From positions 586,483 to 650,482 of the forward strand of contig JAJOZX010002572.1 of NCBI GenBank assembly GCA_023014485.1: DNA of 64,000 bases. Direction: 5' to 3'. A program made the translations under genes and the position numbers. The notes beneath the pieces were generated by a model, which saw only the letters and a program-made list of their open reading frames with translations, had not been told where the DNA came from and ran no database searches. Positions 63,766 to 64,000 of this stretch are shown one piece after another (position 1 is the first letter of the stretch; each line of letters starts with the position of its first letter). The stretch comes from Bathynomus jamesi. Taxonomy: Eukaryota; Arthropoda; Malacostraca; Isopoda; Cirolanidae.

Positions 63766-64000
63766 TACTTCTAGTGTGTGTGTGTGTGTGTGTGTATGGA
63801 ATCTCCATGTAAAGTTTGAATTTTAGTCTTGTGACGTCGCTGACTGAATTATCAATACTTAAAAATATTAATTTACTGAGTTATTAGTGTCATTACAAAA
63901 CATGCGAATTGATGTTAACTAATTTCAACAAATAGTAATTATCTTTCATAAACTTCGACACACACACACACACACACACACAGTTATACGATGGGGCGGT
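63766..64000. repeat. Microsatellites and unassigned end of window
   Basis: (GT)n at 63774-63795 and (CA)n at 63958-63981, with 160 bp of unassigned sequence between. Confidence 0.7.

Overview
This window looks like a repeat-rich stretch of an arthropod genome, most likely a decapod crustacean. The evidence is family-level and remembered, not searched: a Jockey-type LINE whose protein motifs resemble copies common in crab and shrimp genomes, CR1-type LINEs, Penelope-like elements, many Tc1/mariner elements and very dense (TA)n/(CA)n/(GA)n microsatellites. I find no convincing complete host gene, no rRNA operon, no CRISPR array and no bacterial operon. Almost everything recognisable is a transposable element (TE) or its debris.

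Layout. 0.7-4.2 kb: a decayed block with a protein-primed family B DNA polymerase pseudogene, two unrecognised pseudogenes on the same strand and a capsid-like scrap, best read as a dead Polinton/Maverick (adintovirus-like) element. 4.2-11.6 kb: simple repeats, a zinc-knuckle ORF1-like relic, tRNA-derived SINE pieces, a Merlin-like element with an 8-bp target duplication, a Helitron-like element and a foldback. 11.9-16.0 kb: a Tc1 foldback whose right arm carries a 5S-rRNA-derived SINE, a DD41D mariner, and a 28-unit 30-bp minisatellite. 16-24 kb: mariner copies, LINE fragments and a short hAT splitting a CR1 copy. 24.5-33.2 kb: two CR1-type LINEs; the first has an SGNH-esterase ORF1 and its 3' end is split by a hAT that is itself split by a mariner. 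34.0-37.6 kb: a nearly intact two-exon hAT with a perfect 8-bp target duplication, again inside a LINE coding end. 37.7-48.3 kb: a foldback built from small palindromes, a Jockey-type LINE, several mariners (two in inverted-duplicate form) and a Penelope-like element. 48.6-64 kb: an old hAT holding SINEs, a 46-unit 32-bp satellite, a 787-bp near-perfect hairpin, tRNA-headed SINEs, a Helitron, a nearly full-length DD41D mariner and a Tigger element with an open catalytic ORF.

How it fits together. Target duplications and interrupted reading frames give relative ages: LINEs came first, hATs were inserted into them, and at least one mariner was inserted into a hAT. Tc1/mariner copies repeatedly occur as inverted duplications with two identical ends, and many sit directly in (TA)n tracts. 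The items most worth following up are the 787-bp hairpin, the nearly intact hAT with its short relative, the recurrent inverted duplications, the palindromic module shared by a Helitron and a foldback, and the unidentified pseudogenes beside the Polinton-type polymerase.
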